Source: Bacteroides fragilis NCTC 9343 (lineage in GTDB: Bacteria > Bacteroidota > Bacteroidia > Bacteroidales > Bacteroidaceae). From it: 64,000 nt of DNA. The notes beneath the pieces were generated by a model, which saw nothing but the letters and a program-made list of their open reading frames with translations, ran no database searches and was not told where the DNA came from. Numbering within the stretch: position 1 is the stretch's first letter; each line of letters starts with the position of its first letter. This document shows, piece after piece, positions 26,506-34,563 of the stretch. The stretch lies in the NCBI RefSeq assembly GCF_000025985.1, contig NC_003228.3, forward strand, positions 2,294,001 to 2,358,000, read 5' to 3'. The translations under genes were made by a program, and so were the position numbers.

Positions 26506-28575
26506 TTAGAGACTGATGCTGACTGATGTACCTAAGGTAATGGGTTTTCCCTTTTGAGCATAGGCTTTACTGGTTACGAAGTAGTAGCTCAGGTAGTCGG
26601 TATTTGTGAGATTCTTGCTCCAGACTTCCCATGTAAAGCATCCTTTGTTTATGCTAATTCTTAGATTGACCAATGCATACGGGCTTTGTTTGGCTTGGTT
26701 ATCTTCATACCAATAAATGGGACCTGTTACCGATACGCCGGCGTTGAGGGTAAGGCGGTCGATCCAGGAACAGATGTCATAAAATGAATATCCGGTTGTC
26801 AAAGAGAAAGTGTGGCGGGGAACCATAGGCAGATAGTTACCTCCATAATCTTTTAGGATACCGCGTTCTTCTTTTTGATAGTGAACAAATCGTGCATCTG
26901 TATATCCATAATTCATATACATCATCCATGATTTCGTCGGACGAGCTTGAAAACTGGCTTCGATGCCTTTATTACGAGAGCGACCGGCATTTCGGATTAC
27001 GTTACCTACGGTTGGAATAGTATTGGTTATCTGCTGATTGCGCCAATCTATATAGAACAGGCTCAAATCAGCTGATAGCCGATTGTTCAGGAATGATAGT
27101 TTGGTACCTATTTCGTAATTCCAGTTATATTCGGGGGAATAAAGGTAGTCGTCATTGTTGAGGAAAGAGACATTGAATCCTCCGGCTTTATATCCTTTGG
27201 ATACGGAGGCATAGAACAATTGATTGTGAGAAGAGAGGTACTGCATACTGAACCTAGGAGTAAACTGCCCGAAGTGAAGCGATCGGTTGAATTGTTCAAG
27301 CGATTTTGTTTCCCCATTTCCATTTAATGGCTGCTGTACTTTGGAAAAATCGCATCGGGCGTGTTCATAATCGTAACGTAACCCTACAGAACAAGACAGT
27401 CCTTGCAACAGATCGAGTGTAGATTGATGATAAAATGCGATCCCTTGTGTGGGAATTCCACTATTAGTAAGGTGTCGGGTGGTATCTGTAAAACGACTAA
27501 GGTCAACTTTCCTGTTTATGGTCTGTCGGAAAACAAACGCACCCGTTATCCAATGATAGCGGCTCTTATTGACCGATTTAACCGTAAATTCCTGGCAATA
27601 CATATGTTGCCGTATCTTATTTTGACCATAGAATATATTGCGAGGCGAGAAATCTTGATCGATTCCCATCTTGTCCTGTATATATTGATAGGATGTTTGG
27701 CTGTTGAAGCTGATATGGGGGCCGTTATACCGTATGTTGATTCCGGAGGTTAGCAGATTTCGTCGGTATAATCCTTCATTGTTGTAGTTTACGGCTTCTG
27801 TTGTTCCCTTGTCGGCATTATACAATCCGTATGGATATCCTCCTTGATTGGAATATTCGTAGGAGGTTATGAAGCGGGTAGTCCAATGGGTTGCGGGTTT
27901 CCATGTGAGCCCGATTCGTCCGGCTCCGTTATCAAGTTTATCTGCCTTTTTATGGGTATGCAAATTGGTAAAAAAGCCATCATTGTGATGATAATTACCG
28001 CTAAAGGATAAACCTAACTGCTCGTTCACCTTCGTATAGTTCGAAGCTATTAATCGCATATCATTGTAACTGCCATATCCCAACCGGAAATACGTACCTT
28101 GATAATCGAGGGGCGAATGGGTATATACATTGATGGTTCCACCAATAGAATTACGTCCGTAGAGTGTGCCTTGCGGTCCACGAAGTACTTCTATACTACT
28201 TATATCCGACAAGTCAATATCGAAAGCGGACGTTTCAAAATAGGGAATGCCATCTACGTAAAAGCCTACTGATGGAGCATCCTTTTTGGCTCCTATCCCC
28301 CGAATATAAACCGGAGAATTCTGCTTGGACCCATAATCGGGCATATAGAAATTAGGAAGTAAGGAACTTAAGTCTTTAGCTCCCGATATTTCATTCTCTT
28401 TCAGGAAGCGATTATCTAAGGTAGAGATAGAAAGTGGCTCACGATTAGGTGTGTTTTGTTTAAAAGCTACTATTGTAACTTCATCCAGATCGATACGCTT
28501 AACCTGTATTGTATCGGGCTCATTGGCCGAGACTATCGTAGAGAAAGGTAGGAGGAAAAATAATCTTTTTATCAT
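26506..28575 (-). CDS. TonB-dependent outer-membrane receptor of the hemN-hemG operon
   Basis: This 689-residue receptor has a signal peptide (to about residue 17). A TonB-box-like segment follows (DLDEVTIVAFKQN). The plug domain lies at about residues 40-155 (ISGAKDLSSLLPNFYMPDYG, SPVYIRGIG, IEVLRGPQGTLYGRNSIGGT). The 22-strand barrel ends in an aromatic-type C-terminus GKPITLGTSVSISL. It has no SusC-type N-terminal extension or STN domain, so it is a classical nutrient receptor of the iron-complex/heme type. It is the first gene of the operon with MFS transporter, hemN and hemG, and a consensus promoter lies directly upstream. I see no heme-receptor FRAP/NPNL motif, so the ligand is open. 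Confidence 0.9.
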   Translation of the reverse strand: MIKRLFFLLPFSTIVSANEPDTIQVKRIDLDEVTIVAFKQNTPNREPLSISTLDNRFLKENEISGAKDLSSLLPNFYMPDYGSKQNSPVYIRGIGAKKDAPSVGFYVDGIPYFETSAFDIDLSDISSIEVLRGPQGTLYGRNSIGGTINVYTHSPLDYQGTYFRLGYGSYNDMRLIASNYTKVNEQLGLSFSGNYHHNDGFFTNLHTHKKADKLDNGAGRIGLTWKPATHWTTRFITSYEYSNQGGYPYGLYNADKGTTEAVNYNNEGLYRRNLLTSGINIRYNGPHISFNSQTSYQYIQDKMGIDQDFSPRNIFYGQNKIRQHMYCQEFTVKSVNKSRYHWITGAFVFRQTINRKVDLSRFTDTTRHLTNSGIPTQGIAFYHQSTLDLLQGLSCSVGLRYDYEHARCDFSKVQQPLNGNGETKSLEQFNRSLHFGQFTPRFSMQYLSSHNQLFYASVSKGYKAGGFNVSFLNNDDYLYSPEYNWNYEIGTKLSFLNNRLSADLSLFYIDWRNQQITNTIPTVGNVIRNAGRSRNKGIEASFQARPTKSWMMYMNYGYTDARFVHYQKEERGILKDYGGNYLPMVPRHTFSLTTGYSFYDICSWIDRLTLNAGVSVTGPIYWYEDNQAKQSPYALVNLRISINKGCFTWEVWSKNLTNTDYLSYYFVTSKAYAQKGKPITLGTSVSISL

Positions 28576-28591
28576 ATTTTAGGGTTTGCGG

Positions 28592-28622
28592 CAAAGGTAG
28601 GGCATGTCCCTAGAGTTGGCAA
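28592..28622 (-). promoter_or_regulatory. Promoter of the TonB receptor-MFS-hemN-hemG operon
   Basis: Read on the minus strand, TACCTTTG (28599-28592) matches TAnnTTTG exactly and TTG (28622-28620) sits 20 bp upstream as the -33 element. Transcription would start about 10 bp before the receptor start codon. No Fur-like box is obvious. Confidence 0.65.
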
Positions 28623-29018
28623 TCCTCATTTCTTAGGATTTTATCTGCCAGGCTTGGCTTCTTGGGTATTAACGTTCGGGACTGACGTGCATATACAGTT
28701 TTTGTCGTTTCGTGGTAAGTAGAGGTTGGTAACTGATTTATACTGTTCTTTTGCGGAGTCTTTTATTTGACTTTTTTCGAGGCGGTCTGTGTCTATTTGA
28801 TATGTAACCGGCTGCAGGGACTCGTGTTCTGAAATTGTCTGATACATATAAATAGTATTCTTCTTTATGTAAATATATGTGTTTGTGGGGCATTACCTTT
28901 GCATCGAAAAGTACGTACTTGTCAAACGCAGTTCTGAATATGATTTTTTTTGGACTTATAGATGTGTTCTAGACTGTTGTTTGTATAATTCTTTTGTGTA
29001 ATTTATTGATATAACAAA
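28623..29018. other. Intergenic region with a probable promoter for the collagen-like gene
   Basis: About 395 bp between divergent operons. TACCTTTG at 28894-28901 (plus strand) is a consensus -7 box about 120 bp upstream of the collagen-like gene, although its -33 region is poor. A 68-codon minus-strand frame at 28641-28847 has no recognisable product or ribosome-binding site and lies upstream of a separate promoter, so I do not call it. Confidence 0.45.
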
Positions 29019-31373
29019 ATGAACAATGCTAAATTATTACATTTAATGGTTTACATCTTAACCATTATTTTAGGGCAGTCTTGTACAGAAGTGGATATTA
29101 CGATGCCCAAAGGACCGAAAGGTGATAGAGGAATGTCAGCTTATGAATTTTGGAAAGAGAATGTAGAGAATGGAGTGATTTCTTGGCCTAAGAAAGAGAC
29201 TGAAATAACTGATTTTTTTAAGTATTTAAAAGGTAAGGACGGTCTGGATGGAAAAAGTGCTTTTGAACTGTGGAAGGAAGAAGTAGCTACTGGTGCTCTG
29301 GATAATCCTCACCGCCCGGGAAGTATGTGGCCTGTATCCCAGAATAATCTTAGAGATTTTTGGTATTATCTGACAGGAGCGAGTGGCGAGAATGGGCAAA
29401 CACCTCATATTGGTAATAATATGAATTGGTGGATTGGCAATAAGGATACCGGAATACGTGCTCAGGGTAGGGATGGACAGAATGGAGAAGATGCTGTTCC
29501 ACCGGTAGTTACGATCGGGGATAATGGTAATTGGTTGATTGATGGAGTAGATACAGGAAAACCTTCCAGAGGTGAAGAAGGAGTTGCAGGAACAACACCT
29601 ACTGTTACAATTGGAGAAAATGGAAATTGGGTAATCAATGGAAAAGATACCGGAAAGGCTGCGATAGGTAAAGATGGAAGATCGCCAGAGGTAATAATCG
29701 GTACCAATGGGAACTGGTATATTAATGGGAAAGATACCGGTATTCGTGCATATGGTAAAGATGGCATTAACGGTAAAGATGGTGCCAATGGTAAGGATGG
29801 CATTAACGGTAAGGATGGTGCCAATGGTAAGGATGGCATTAACGGAAAGGATGGTGCCAACGGAAAAGATGGTATTAACGGTAAGGACGGGGCTGCTGGA
29901 AAAGACGGCGCTAACGGTAAAGATGGTGCTAATGGGAAAAGTGCCTATGAATTGTGGGTAGAGAGTGTTGAGGCGGGTTGTAACAATACTGGCCCTAAAG
30001 TGAAAAATCCTCATAATCCGTCTTTGGATTGGGATTGTGGTAAAACAACTTTAAGTGATTTTTGGGAGTTCTTGAGAGGTGCGGATGGTAAAGATGGTGC
30101 GGACGGTAAGGATGGAAAACCCGGTGTTCCGGGAAAACCGGGTGCTGAAGTTACTATTATCAAAGGAGTACCTAATGTGATTGCACTTTATTCACAACAA
30201 GAATTTGGAGAGTATGTTCGTACAACCGATGGAGGAGTAGCTTATCGTGTGTATGACGAATCTGGCAATAAGGCTCCGAAGGCTGTGGTTAAGGGAATTC
30301 CCGGTTTGGATCCGGCTAAAACTTATACAGCTAATGAAGAGGGAGAATTTATTATTCCGAAAGAAGATCTTCCTCAAATTGACGATATAGATGCCCGATG
30401 GGGGAAAGTTAAGGAGGTAACTATTAATAAGGTGACAAAGGAATCTGCAGAAAACACTTATGTTCCTAACAGAATGCAGATTAGAATGATTTATATTGGT
30501 ACCTCTCCATATCTTGATTATGAACATAACCTGCAGTTTAGAGTAGAGAGAAAGACAGATCCTGGTGCGGAATGGAAAACATTGCCCAGCTATTTGCCTA
30601 ATGTCAATGCCGGATTTACGGCATATCAGGTTACAAATCCGGAAGACCCGACATCTCTTGATAAAACGAAAAAAATAGAAAGTACTACACCTAATATGAG
30701 TAGTACATCAATGTCTATTAATCCTAATAGATATGTTAAAGAGAACCCTGCCGGTATAAAAAATGGAATAACTGACTTTTGGGATGGAAAAGACAACTAT
30801 TTCTCAATAGTAAAAGATACCCCTTATTATGGAGAAACGATTTATTGGAATGGAGTATGTAAGATGGCACCTTATCAGATACCTCCTACACTTAAAACTC
30901 TAGCCTTAACAAAGGCATCTGCTGAAAGTGGAGATGATGTATTCTTGAATAAAGCCCAGGGGGAATTTGACTTTTCGACTATTGATTTCAATATCATATC
31001 TAAGCGTGAATTGGTAAAAACAGTGAAACAGAACGGAATAGATTACATTGAACCTGAATATTATACCCTGGAAGAAGCGAAGGGACTTCTACTTTGTTAT
31101 GTTAAGTTTACTTATACCTCTCCGTTGGGAGTGCAAACAGCTACAAGCGAGCATAATAAGTCAAGTTATAATAAACCTGAGTATGCTGCTCTTAGTCCGT
31201 ATCTGGGAGCTACAATCTATTCGGTAGGGGCGAATAGTGCTTTCATCTACTCTAACTCTGGCAGTGGTGTATCTTTAGGAGTTCTCAAGAAGAAAGTAGA
31301 TGATGGTACATATTATGTTGAAAATACATATAAAAATATGCCTGCAATTAGTGTAACTTATAAAGATAAATAA
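29019..31373 (+). CDS. Collagen-like repeat surface lipoprotein
   Basis: This 784-residue lipoprotein (lipobox LGQSC, then PKGPKGDRG) probably lies on the cell surface. Three copies of a short module occur near residues 44, 80 and 310: SAYEFWKENV, SAFELWKEEV and SAYELWVESV, each followed by a DFW/DFF...L-x-G motif. Four copies of an xIGxNGNWxINGxDTG repeat lie at about 130-245. Next is a collagen-like Gly-X-Y tract, mostly GKDGINGKDGANGKDG (about 245-308), and a shorter one at about 355-375. The C-terminal 400 residues are beta-rich and unrecognised. The Gly-X-Y tract suggests a trimeric stalk projecting the C-terminal head. It is followed after 12 bp by an OmpA-family gene. Confidence 0.8.
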   Translation: MNNAKLLHLMVYILTIILGQSCTEVDITMPKGPKGDRGMSAYEFWKENVENGVISWPKKETEITDFFKYLKGKDGLDGKSAFELWKEEVATGALDNPHRPGSMWPVSQNNLRDFWYYLTGASGENGQTPHIGNNMNWWIGNKDTGIRAQGRDGQNGEDAVPPVVTIGDNGNWLIDGVDTGKPSRGEEGVAGTTPTVTIGENGNWVINGKDTGKAAIGKDGRSPEVIIGTNGNWYINGKDTGIRAYGKDGINGKDGANGKDGINGKDGANGKDGINGKDGANGKDGINGKDGAAGKDGANGKDGANGKSAYELWVESVEAGCNNTGPKVKNPHNPSLDWDCGKTTLSDFWEFLRGADGKDGADGKDGKPGVPGKPGAEVTIIKGVPNVIALYSQQEFGEYVRTTDGGVAYRVYDESGNKAPKAVVKGIPGLDPAKTYTANEEGEFIIPKEDLPQIDDIDARWGKVKEVTINKVTKESAENTYVPNRMQIRMIYIGTSPYLDYEHNLQFRVERKTDPGAEWKTLPSYLPNVNAGFTAYQVTNPEDPTSLDKTKKIESTTPNMSSTSMSINPNRYVKENPAGIKNGITDFWDGKDNYFSIVKDTPYYGETIYWNGVCKMAPYQIPPTLKTLALTKASAESGDDVFLNKAQGEFDFSTIDFNIISKRELVKTVKQNGIDYIEPEYYTLEEAKGLLLCYVKFTYTSPLGVQTATSEHNKSSYNKPEYAALSPYLGATIYSVGANSAFIYSNSGSGVSLGVLKKKVDDGTYYVENTYKNMPAISVTYKDK
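29754..29933 (+). repeat. Five tandem 36-bp units encoding collagen-like Gly-X-Y repeats
   Basis: Five consecutive 36-bp units each encode GKDGINGKDGAN or a close variant. The first three differ only at synonymous A/G or T/C positions, and the last two diverge (GAA, GAN endings). In-frame copy-number change by recombination or slippage would alter stalk length without breaking the frame. Confidence 0.9.
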
Positions 31374-31385
31374 AATATAAGCAAG

Positions 31386-32585
31386 ATGAATTTCAGTGTA
31401 ATAATAAATAGACTTCTTATAGGAGCATTGGCTTTTACTGTCTTTCCCTTCTATACTTATGCTCAAAACGATAAAGTGGAGAGACAAACAGCACATAGAA
31501 CCAAAGCCTGGGAAATAGGGGTAGGTGGAGCTCTTATCAACTGGGACAGAGTGACTTTCTCGGATTTTCGTCAGGTCGATGGGAACTATCTGTATCGAAT
31601 GAATATCGATCATCTTTTTGGCGGTATCCAACTCTATGCAGCTCGTGAATTGAATCCTTGGTTTTATCTTGATTTGCAGGGGACATTGGGACTGGCAAGA
31701 AAACAAGTTGAAACAGGCGGGCGTAAGTTTGATTTCATGTATATGGCCGGTCCGGGACTTCAATTCCGGTTAACCCCATTGTTTAAATCAAAATATGTAG
31801 AACCTTATTTACGCGTAGGTGTTAACTACCTCCATCATGATTTTTATGCAATTAATGCAGGAAAGTTTGAAAATGATCCTATAGGAGAAGCAGAATGGAC
31901 ATCATCCAATCCTTGGAACAAAGAGAAAATAGGATCTAAACAATCCTATTTCCCCTTATCCTTCGGAGCCGGAGTACAAGCTTGGCTTAACGATCATTGG
32001 GGAGTAGGATTACAGGGAGAATACATCATGCCTGTCGATAAAAAACAAACGCGTTTTGTTCAGGCTTCGATGCGTATTATGTTCCGTTTGGGTGGAAGTA
32101 CAAAACGTCCTATGCCGGTTGTGCAATATATAGACCGTCCGGTTGATAGGATTGTAGAACGAATTGTTGAAAAGAGAATTGAAGTGCCGGCTGTGGTGGA
32201 AAGTCATGTTTGTGATTTATTCGATAACATTCATTTTGCGTTTGATAAGGATGTGATTACTTCCGAATCTGAAATCACTTTGGATAAGATTGCAGATCTG
32301 TTGAAAAGTTATCCGGATAACAATTTCTTGATAACCGGGTATACAGATGCAAGAGGAAGCGACAATTATAACATAGATTTGTCGAAACGCCGCGCTAAAG
32401 CTGTGTATAGTGCATTGCTGAAACGACAAGTACCTCAACATATGTTGAAATGGCGCGGAGTCGGATATCATGCTAGTTCGGTGCCGGCTTCAGGTCCGGA
32501 TAAAGTCAGGATGGGTGATCGAAAGGTGTCCATTGAGAGAGTGACGAATTCAGATTATTGGGGTTGGTTAACGAATGAAGAATAA
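31386..32585 (+). CDS. OmpA-family outer-membrane protein
   Basis: This 399-residue protein has a signal peptide (ending TYAQN, about residue 28). An N-terminal beta-barrel follows (about 40-235; WEIGVGGALINWDRVTFSDF, FGGIQLYAARELNPWFYLDL, VEPYLRVGVNYLHHDF). Next is a Pro/Val/Arg-rich linker (RPVDRIVERIVEKRIEVP), then a C-terminal OmpA peptidoglycan-binding domain (about 275-385; IHFAFDKDVITSESEITLDK, YTDARGSDNYNIDLSKRRA). It starts 12 bp after the collagen-like lipoprotein, so the two are very likely co-transcribed and may form a surface complex anchored to the cell wall. A terminator follows. Confidence 0.9.
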   Translation: MNFSVIINRLLIGALAFTVFPFYTYAQNDKVERQTAHRTKAWEIGVGGALINWDRVTFSDFRQVDGNYLYRMNIDHLFGGIQLYAARELNPWFYLDLQGTLGLARKQVETGGRKFDFMYMAGPGLQFRLTPLFKSKYVEPYLRVGVNYLHHDFYAINAGKFENDPIGEAEWTSSNPWNKEKIGSKQSYFPLSFGAGVQAWLNDHWGVGLQGEYIMPVDKKQTRFVQASMRIMFRLGGSTKRPMPVVQYIDRPVDRIVERIVEKRIEVPAVVESHVCDLFDNIHFAFDKDVITSESEITLDKIADLLKSYPDNNFLITGYTDARGSDNYNIDLSKRRAKAVYSALLKRQVPQHMLKWRGVGYHASSVPASGPDKVRMGDRKVSIERVTNSDYWGWLTNEE

Positions 32586-32613
32586 TGTATTACATTAATT
32601 TTGTATAAAACAT

Positions 32614-32652
32614 AAAGGCGGCAAGAACAATTCTGTTTTTGTTGCCTTTTTT
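32614..32652 (+). terminator. Rho-independent terminator after collagen-like/OmpA operon
   Basis: A long stem starts AAAGGC (32614-32619), pairs with GCCTTT (32644-32649), can be extended inward with G-U pairs to about 15 bp, and is followed by a T-run. It ends the two-gene unit. Confidence 0.8.
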
Positions 32653-32884
32653 GTTCCGTTGTTTTGATATAGAATGAAATGATTTGAAGAAATAATAGAA
32701 TGTTGAAGGATTAATCATCATCTGGCCTAAAACTAACTAGCTTTTAGAACTTTATGAAAAAGAAATGCTAAAGAAGATTATCTTATGAATAATTATAGAC
32801 ATAATTGGCGAATTTATGTAAAAGGTTATTGTATGATAAGTAACCTCTAATAGCTTAATTTTATATATTAAATAAAATGATGTT

Positions 32885-33751
32885 ATGAAATTACTTTATT
32901 TTAAAGAACATCTGTCATGCATAAACTATCAAATAAATGTTAATACAGGTTTCGTTTATTATAATTTAGAGAAAGATAGTGTAAGTAAAATAGATAATAG
33001 TGCTTCTCCTTGTATTCTTTTCCTTCTTGATGGAGAGGTGTCTATTGATAGTGGTGAGTATCAGAATGTACATATTGAGAAAGATAAAATGGTTCTTATT
33101 CCGCAACATGTAGATAATAAAATTGAAGTTATATATGATGCAAAATGTCTTTTACTATTTTGGAATAAAGACATAAGGGTGTGTGACAAAGTATATATGA
33201 ACTCTCTTTCTTCTTATAAGGAAAGAAAAAAAGAGATGTGTGTGCTTCCTATAAGAGATCCTTTGCAAGCTGTTTTAAACTCCGTTGTCGCATATTTATA
33301 TGCTAAGATGCAGTGTAAACATATGCATCTTATCAAACAACAAGAGGTTTTGTTGGTTTTGAGAGGATATTATACGAAGAAAGAATTATTTACTTTTTTT
33401 TCTTCTATATTGGGGAATACAGGGCATTTTGAAGATTTTGTAATGAATAATTATAGGAAAGTAAAGAGTGTAAAGGAATTTGCCGGTTTGTATTGTACTT
33501 CTGAGCGCTCTTTTAATCGTAAGTTCCAAAATTGTTTTAAAGAAAGTCCTTATCAGTGGATGCAAAAAAAGAAGGCGGAGTTGATCAGAGAAAAAATAAG
33601 TGAGTCGGATACTCCTTTTCAAGAGATCGCAATGGATTTTGATTTCAATTCGCAAGCTCATTTCACTTCCTACTGTAAGAGATTATTTGGAATGACTCCC
33701 AGCAAATTGAGAACAGAAAGTAAGAAGGTTGCTCCTGATTTGGAGTACTGA
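32885..33751 (+). CDS. AraC-family transcriptional regulator
   Basis: This 288-residue protein is a paralogue of the regulator at 7866. It shares the cupin-like N-terminal domain (CILFLLDGEVSIDSGEYQNV, MVLIPQHVDNKIEV), the linker signature CKHMHLIKQQEVLLVLRGYY (CQHMHELKQKELFLILRAYY in the other) and the paired HTH (VKEFAGLYCTSERSFNRKF, FQEIAMDFDFNSQAHFTSYC). It ends KRLFGMTPSKLR. It is flanked by a terminator on each side, so it is monocistronic. It could control the collagen-like/OmpA pair upstream or the iron/SusC locus downstream, and the sequence does not decide. Confidence 0.9.
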   Translation: MKLLYFKEHLSCINYQINVNTGFVYYNLEKDSVSKIDNSASPCILFLLDGEVSIDSGEYQNVHIEKDKMVLIPQHVDNKIEVIYDAKCLLLFWNKDIRVCDKVYMNSLSSYKERKKEMCVLPIRDPLQAVLNSVVAYLYAKMQCKHMHLIKQQEVLLVLRGYYTKKELFTFFSSILGNTGHFEDFVMNNYRKVKSVKEFAGLYCTSERSFNRKFQNCFKESPYQWMQKKKAELIREKISESDTPFQEIAMDFDFNSQAHFTSYCKRLFGMTPSKLRTESKKVAPDLEY

Positions 33752-33783
33752 TATACGTATTTATAGCGAAGAATCATATAAAG

Positions 33784-33817
33784 GCCGGATTAGGGGGCTA
33801 TCCTATTCCGGCTTTTT
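33784..33817 (+). terminator. Rho-independent terminator after AraC gene
   Basis: GCCGG at 33784-33788 pairs with CCGGC at 33808-33812, extended by four inner pairs (TAGG with CCTA) past a one-base mismatch, and is followed by TTTTT at 33813-33817. It closes the monocistronic AraC gene. Confidence 0.8.
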
Positions 33818-34287
33818 ATCTTGGCAATGCTTTGTTATACAGTTAATTGGGGCTATTGGGCTTTCGTTGGGAGGCTTGCTAACTCTGATCCTTCATTTTT
33901 TTGTTCCATCTGATGATGCTCTTAATTGCTTTGAGTTTTTAGTGCTTTGCATCCATTCGACAATATTAATTCCTGAAAGTAGAAAAGTTTCTGTATAAAC
34001 AAGAGTGCAGTTAAGAACTTTACTGAGAGAAATGGTACAAGATTTATCTCTGTAGTGAGCCATCCGTCATCCTGTTTTTTTAAGTGATAAAAGCCGTTTT
34101 TGAACTGTAAGTTCAATTTTATGTGATCCGGTGCAACATACAAATATTACTTAATTGGCTATTATCCTACTGCCAGCGTAACACTATAAATTGAATGCCA
34201 TATAATGCTTATACTCTTTATATAAGCAAGTGCTTTTATGCAATATTAATATAACTTTTGATTTATACAAATACCTAAATATAGTGA
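33818..34287. other. Intergenic region, no gene seen
   Basis: About 470 bp. Two short overlapping frames (plus to 33998, minus 33922-34143) have no recognisable product, and neither has a ribosome-binding site I trust. No repeat or RNA gene is apparent. Confidence 0.4.
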
Positions 34288-34318
34288 TTGTGGGTTAATT
34301 TTAGTGTCTTTATCTTTG
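34288..34318 (+). promoter_or_regulatory. Promoter of the FecA-like/SusC operon
   Basis: TTG at 34288-34290 and TATCTTTG at 34311-34318, separated by 20 bp, match the Bacteroides -33/-7 consensus well. Transcription would begin near 34325, some 240 nt before the receptor start codon. Confidence 0.65.
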
Positions 34319-34324
34319 CCGCCG

Positions 34325-34563
34325 TAAATAAACAAACAACTAAACCAGATTTAAGGAATACAGTTTCTATAACCCTAAAAACATTAGAGTTTTGCTTTCC
34401 TTTTTTTCCTATCCATGCAGGCACTACAACTTTTCAAAAAGAGTCGATATGGGTGTTAAGTAAGCAGGTAATACCGCTATCCGTAGCTTGATTTCTGTAA
34501 AGCGCATCTCTTGTGGAGGTAAATCGAATAGAAGCCCCCTGACAATGTTACAATTATATTAAT
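34325..34563 (+). promoter_or_regulatory. Long 5' leader of the FecA-like operon
   Basis: About 240 nt separate the predicted transcription start from the receptor ATG. I could not fit a known riboswitch (no convincing cobalamin or TPP core), and no leader peptide stands out. A GGAGG-like element at about 34515 is too far upstream to serve the receptor. The length alone suggests post-transcriptional control. Confidence 0.35.

Noticed and set aside
28592..28622. Fur box at the hem-operon promoter
   Set aside because: No inverted repeat resembling a Fur site overlaps the -33/-7 elements.
28641..28847. 68-codon minus-strand frame upstream of the TonB receptor
   Set aside because: The receptor has its own consensus promoter between this frame and its start, and the frame has no family, signal or Shine-Dalgarno sequence.
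29226..30014. Long minus-strand frames opposite the collagen-like gene
   Set aside because: They are the complement of a repetitive Gly-X-Y coding tract, which produces open antisense frames by composition. There is no start context or recognisable product.
33922..34143. 73-codon minus-strand frame in the gap before the FecA-like operon
   Set aside because: It looks somewhat protein-like but has no ribosome-binding site, no recognisable family and an overlapping plus-strand frame of similar quality. Not enough to call a gene.
34325..34563. Cobalamin or TPP riboswitch in the FecA-like leader
   Set aside because: No convincing core motif for either class, and only the length of the leader is unusual.
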